Origin: Novosphingobium percolationis
Lineage (GTDB): Bacteria > Pseudomonadota > Alphaproteobacteria > Sphingomonadales > Sphingomonadaceae
Direction: 5' to 3'
Length of the DNA stretch: 64,000 nucleotides
Assembly: GCF_020179425.1 (NCBI RefSeq)
Contig: NZ_JAILYM010000002.1
Coordinates: 186,001-250,000, forward strand
Positions 61,600-64,000 of this stretch are shown in pieces (position 1 is the first letter of the stretch; every line of letters begins with the position of its first letter). The notes beneath the pieces were generated by a model, which searched no databases, was not told where the DNA came from, and saw nothing but the letters and a program-made list of their open reading frames with translations. The position numbers were made by a program, and so were the translations under genes.

Positions 61600-61785
61600 A
61601 TGACCGACCTCACCATCGTGCTCGCCATCATCGCCATCGGCGTGGCTATCGTCGGCGTGCTCATCGCGTTCCTGACCCTGCGCCGGACACCAAAGCCGAA
61701 GCCAGAGGAGCCGCTGTTCATCCCGACCTGCACCACGATCCTCGGGGCGTCGATGAACCGTGACGTGACCATAGAGATCGGATAG
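61600..61785 (+). CDS. small single-pass membrane protein
   Basis: 61 residues. AAAGGAGA lies 8 nt before ATG 61600, the strongest ribosome site in this stretch. One hydrophobic helix (LTIVLAIIAIGVAIVGVLIAFLTL), then a basic RRTPKPKP turn and a polar tail. No family recognised; its 3' end overlaps the broken integrase fragment on the other strand. Confidence 0.55.
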   Translation: MTDLTIVLAIIAIGVAIVGVLIAFLTLRRTPKPKPEEPLFIPTCTTILGASMNRDVTIEIG

Positions 61786-62145
61786 CGTGAGAACACTGCC
61801 TGTCGTTGCCACCTCTCCTACGGGTTGGATCGCAACTTTCGGAGCGGACGCTCGCCGGGATCGTGCCAGTGTCGTCGCTGTCCCTATCTGCGGATCGTTA
61901 GCTGACGAAAGCAGGCGGTCGTCGAAATCGAGTCCGATCTCCTTCCGCGTCTGTTCGAACATCGCCTCAACCTCGTAGGCCACTTTCCTGCTCAATCGAA
62001 TTGCTAGGGCAAGGCTGTCTGTGCGCAGAGACCGTTTGATGTGGCAGCAGCCCAGTGCGCCTCGGAGATCGACCGGAACTCGCACCCGAAACTGATAAAT
62101 CGACCCACGCAGCTCCAACCCTCGGATGGATGCTTTGTGCCCCAA
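61771..62145 (-). pseudogene. tyrosine recombinase fragment, N-terminal part
   Basis: About 125 residues from a TTG near 62145: LELRGSIYQFRVRVPVDLRGALG, KRSLRTDSLALAIRLSRKVAYEVEAMF (the N-terminal arm-binding region of tRNA-targeting phage-type integrases), ending at VLTLSDLY. The frame then runs into unrelated sequence. The last residues duplicate the first residues of the other fragment (LTLSDIY), but the DNA there differs at several wobble positions, so this may be a mosaic of two integrases rather than one gene split by insertion. Confidence 0.65.
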
Positions 62146-62225
62146 CCGTGTGCCCCACTTTGGCGGACGATTTCCGACACGATTACAGAGCGTTAGGCCA
62201 TCATTCGGCACATGATTGTGCCCCA
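62136..62225. repeat. three TGTGCCCCA direct repeats
   Basis: TGTGCCCCA at 62136-62144, 62149-62157 and 62217-62225, with a variant TGTGGCCCA just after the third. They lie between the integrase N-terminus and the tRNA, where arm-type integrase sites usually sit. Confidence 0.55.
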
Positions 62226-62300
62226 CTTGTGTGGCCCAGACGCGCAAATCCACTCGCTCGATGGCGGATTTCTGCGTGTTTTCAGGATGTTGCGGAGGCT

Positions 62301-62374
<74 letters not shown>

Positions 62375-62411
62375 CCGCTGGCTCGCGCTTGCCACGGGCG
62401 GGGGCGTGGCG

Positions 62412-63053
62412 TCAACCTTGGTTTGCGGTTTTGAGGCGTTCGCGGACGAGCGGTAGCTGGTCGTTTCCAAAATACATCGTCTCGCCGCCCTTGCCGTCCG
62501 GGACGAAGATCGTCGGCGAGCCGAAGGCGCCGCGCGCGATCGCTTCGTCGGTGTTCGCGCGCAGAGCGTCCTTGGCCGGTTGCTCCCCCGCACGGCGCAG
62601 CAGGTCCGCGCCGTCAAGCCCGATCGCATCGGCGATGGCGGCCAGTTCGGCGGGGTCGTCGATGTTGCGCGCCTCGCCGAAATAGGCGCGGAAGGCGGCG
62701 TCGGCGAACCGGAACAGGGCGGGCTGGTCCGCTTCCAGGACGCAGGCGCAACGCATGGCGTTGACCGACTTCACCGGATGGTGGGGCGAGGGGAAGTTCA
62801 TCGGCAGGCCCGCCGCTTGCGCCCATTCCTTCAGCCAGCCGAAGCTGCGCTTCATCGCCTTCTGTTCAGGATCTGCGCGCATTTCGTAGACGCGCGGGTT
62901 CACCGCGTTGAACACGCCGCCGACGAGAAAGGGACGCCAGCGAACCTGTGCGCCGGTTTCGGCGAGGATCGGCTGAACGTTGTTGAAGGCGAGGAAGGTC
63001 CAAGGCGAGGACAGGTCGAAGAAGAAGTCGATCGTGGTCTTGGTCATCGTCAT
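62412..63053 (-). CDS. 2-hydroxychromene-2-carboxylate isomerase-like DsbA-fold protein
   Basis: 213 residues from ATG 63053, overlapping the GST stop (ATGA); ATG 63047 is a second choice. DsbA/kappa-GST fold without CxxC: TIDFFFDLSSPWTFLAFNNVQPI has a Ser (SSPW) at the active site as in HCCA isomerase and kappa GSTs, then WRPFLVGGVFNAVNPR, FGWLKEWAQAAGLPM, and the C-terminal ARGAFGSPTIFVPDG with cis-Pro. Glutathione-dependent isomerase in aromatic degradation is the closest known role. Paired with a GST. Confidence 0.88.
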   Translation of the reverse strand: MTMTKTTIDFFFDLSSPWTFLAFNNVQPILAETGAQVRWRPFLVGGVFNAVNPRVYEMRADPEQKAMKRSFGWLKEWAQAAGLPMNFPSPHHPVKSVNAMRCACVLEADQPALFRFADAAFRAYFGEARNIDDPAELAAIADAIGLDGADLLRRAGEQPAKDALRANTDEAIARGAFGSPTIFVPDGKGGETMYFGNDQLPLVRERLKTANQG

Positions 63054-63751
63054 GCGAGCCCTTTTCCGGAAATGCCGAACAGCGTCCGCGCGGCTTCGAC
63101 GTCGTCCTGCGGATTGCGGCGCACGCGATCTGCGCCCAGCGCCACGCCGCGGCGCAGGCCTTCGCGCTCCTTCAGCGCATCGTACCAGCGGCGCACGTTG
63201 ACGAAGTCGGCCAGGGGGATGCCTTGCGCCTTCCACGTGCGGATCCACGGCCAGCAGGCCATGTCGGCGATGGTGTACTGGTCGGCGGCGATGAAGTCGC
63301 GGCCTTCGAGCCGACGGTCGAGCACGCCGTAAAGGCGCAGCGTCTCGCGGCGGTAGCGCTCGGTCGGATAGGGCAGGCGCTCGGGCGCATAGAGCGCGAA
63401 GTGGCCGTGCTGGCCAAGCATGGGGCCAAGGCCTGCTACTTGCCAGGAGAGCCATTCCAGCACTTCCTTGCGGCCGCGCAAGTCGGCGGGGAGGAACTGG
63501 CTGGTCTTTTCAGCGAGGTAGATCAGGATCGCGGCGGTTTCGAACACCGGCACCGGATCACCGCCGTCAGCAGGGGCGGTATCGACGATCGCGGGGATGC
63601 GGTTGTTCGGGCTGATGGCGAGGAAGTCGGGCGCGAACTGCTCGCCCTTGCCGATGTCCACCCAGTGGACGTGGTAGGGCAATCCGCATTCCTCGAGCAT
63701 GATCGACACCTTCCAGCCGTTCGGCGTCGGTGCGGTATGAAGCTCTATCAT
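63050..63751 (-). CDS. glutathione S-transferase (nu-class/YfcG-like)
   Basis: 233 residues from ATG 63751, with GGGAGAGAG upstream. IELHTAPTPNGWKVSIMLEE with the Thr/Asn site typical of the YfcG/YghU group, then HWVDIGKGEQFAPDFLAISPNNRIPAIVD, and VFETAAILIYLAE. The C-terminal helical domain includes YTIADMACWPWIRTW. YfcG-type enzymes act as disulfide reductases. Translationally coupled to the isomerase-like gene. Confidence 0.9.
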   Translation of the reverse strand: MIELHTAPTPNGWKVSIMLEECGLPYHVHWVDIGKGEQFAPDFLAISPNNRIPAIVDTAPADGGDPVPVFETAAILIYLAEKTSQFLPADLRGRKEVLEWLSWQVAGLGPMLGQHGHFALYAPERLPYPTERYRRETLRLYGVLDRRLEGRDFIAADQYTIADMACWPWIRTWKAQGIPLADFVNVRRWYDALKEREGLRRGVALGADRVRRNPQDDVEAARTLFGISGKGLA

Positions 63752-63812
63752 CGGTTCTCTCTCCCGCCCGGCATTGCAGCACGGCACGGGGCAGGGAGCA
63801 AGTGCGGGGCGA

Positions 63813-64000
63813 TCAGTGCCCGGGAAAATCCATGAGCGCCTCGACGGCAAGGCCTGCGCCGCGCAGCCGTGCGGCGCCCTGCAGATCCGGTAGATCGATC
63901 ACGAACAGCGCGTGTTCGACAAGGGCGCCGGCGCTGCGCAGCAGTTCGGTTGCTGCGAGCGCCGTCCCGCCCGTGGCGATCAGGTCATCGACCAGCACCA
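63813..64000 (-). CDS. apt: adenine phosphoribosyltransferase, 5' part outside window
   Basis: Only the last ~61 residues are present; the gene runs off the right edge. PRPP-binding signature [12 protein letters not shown], then [30 protein letters not shown] and the C-terminus ALMDFPGH, which match the end of Apt. Converts adenine and PRPP to AMP. It is followed on the minus strand by the GST operon after 61 nt. Confidence 0.87.
   Translation of the reverse strand, partial: VLVDDLIATGGTALAATELLRSAGALVEHALFVIDLPDLQGAARLRGAGLAVEALMDFPGH

Overview
The window is high-GC DNA with densely packed, mostly intact genes. It looks chromosomal and alphaproteobacterial, most likely from the Sphingomonadales (Novosphingobium/Sphingobium-like). 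Pointers are the secB / Tim44-like / mltA / Smr block, the mutM-ubiE-ubiB-coaBC-dut neighbourhood, an rpmH-rnpA-yidD-yidC-engB cluster without dnaA, a large TonB-dependent receptor, and a dense set of acyl-CoA-metabolising genes. The taxonomic call is inference; no rRNA is present.

Layout. 0-31 kb is mostly housekeeping: a CDC48-type double AAA+ ATPase cut by the left edge; an HWE sensor kinase; rpmH-rnpA-yidD-yidC-engB; a GGDEF-EAL protein; a GST and dapE; Smr-mltA-Tim44-like facing secB; murJ and trpS; a DUF4136 lipoprotein; purT; dut-coaBC; two tandem acyltransferase-3 genes; ubiB-ubiE facing mutM; and a 1196-residue RTX-repeat protein. 30.5-52.6 kb is a catabolic block: a PRISE-like reductase, a seven-gene tightly coupled minus-strand operon (CoA ligase, two ACAD10/11-type kinases, crotonase, alpha/beta hydrolase, DUF2889 protein, Nudix), a second CoA ligase, a crotonase / SMP-30 lactonase / ACAD10/11-type dehydrogenase operon, two TetR regulators, a second acyl-CoA dehydrogenase, a TonB receptor, two more crotonases and an SDR. 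52.8-57.4 kb is a 1516-residue Ca-binding adhesin-like protein. 57.6-59.85 kb is a Gfo/Idh/MocA dehydrogenase plus sugar isomerase-like pair behind a LacI-type operator. 59.9-62.3 kb is a decayed integrative element at a tRNA-Gly, with recombinase fragments, a degenerate copy of the tRNA end at the far side, and small cargo genes. The right end holds a DsbA-fold isomerase, a GST and a truncated apt.

How the genes may work together. The catabolic block has what is needed to take up a hydrophobic compound (TonB receptor), open a lactone or ester (SMP-30, alpha/beta hydrolase), activate the acid to a CoA thioester (two ligases), phosphorylate a hydroxyacyl-CoA and eliminate the phosphate (two kinases and an ACAD10/11-like dehydrogenase, split here into separate genes), then degrade the enoyl-CoA (crotonases, second dehydrogenase, SDR), with two TetR regulators. 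This resembles the logic of the levulinate (lva) and ACAD10/11 4-hydroxyacid pathways; the substrate cannot be read from sequence. No type I secretion genes for the two RTX-type proteins lie in the window.
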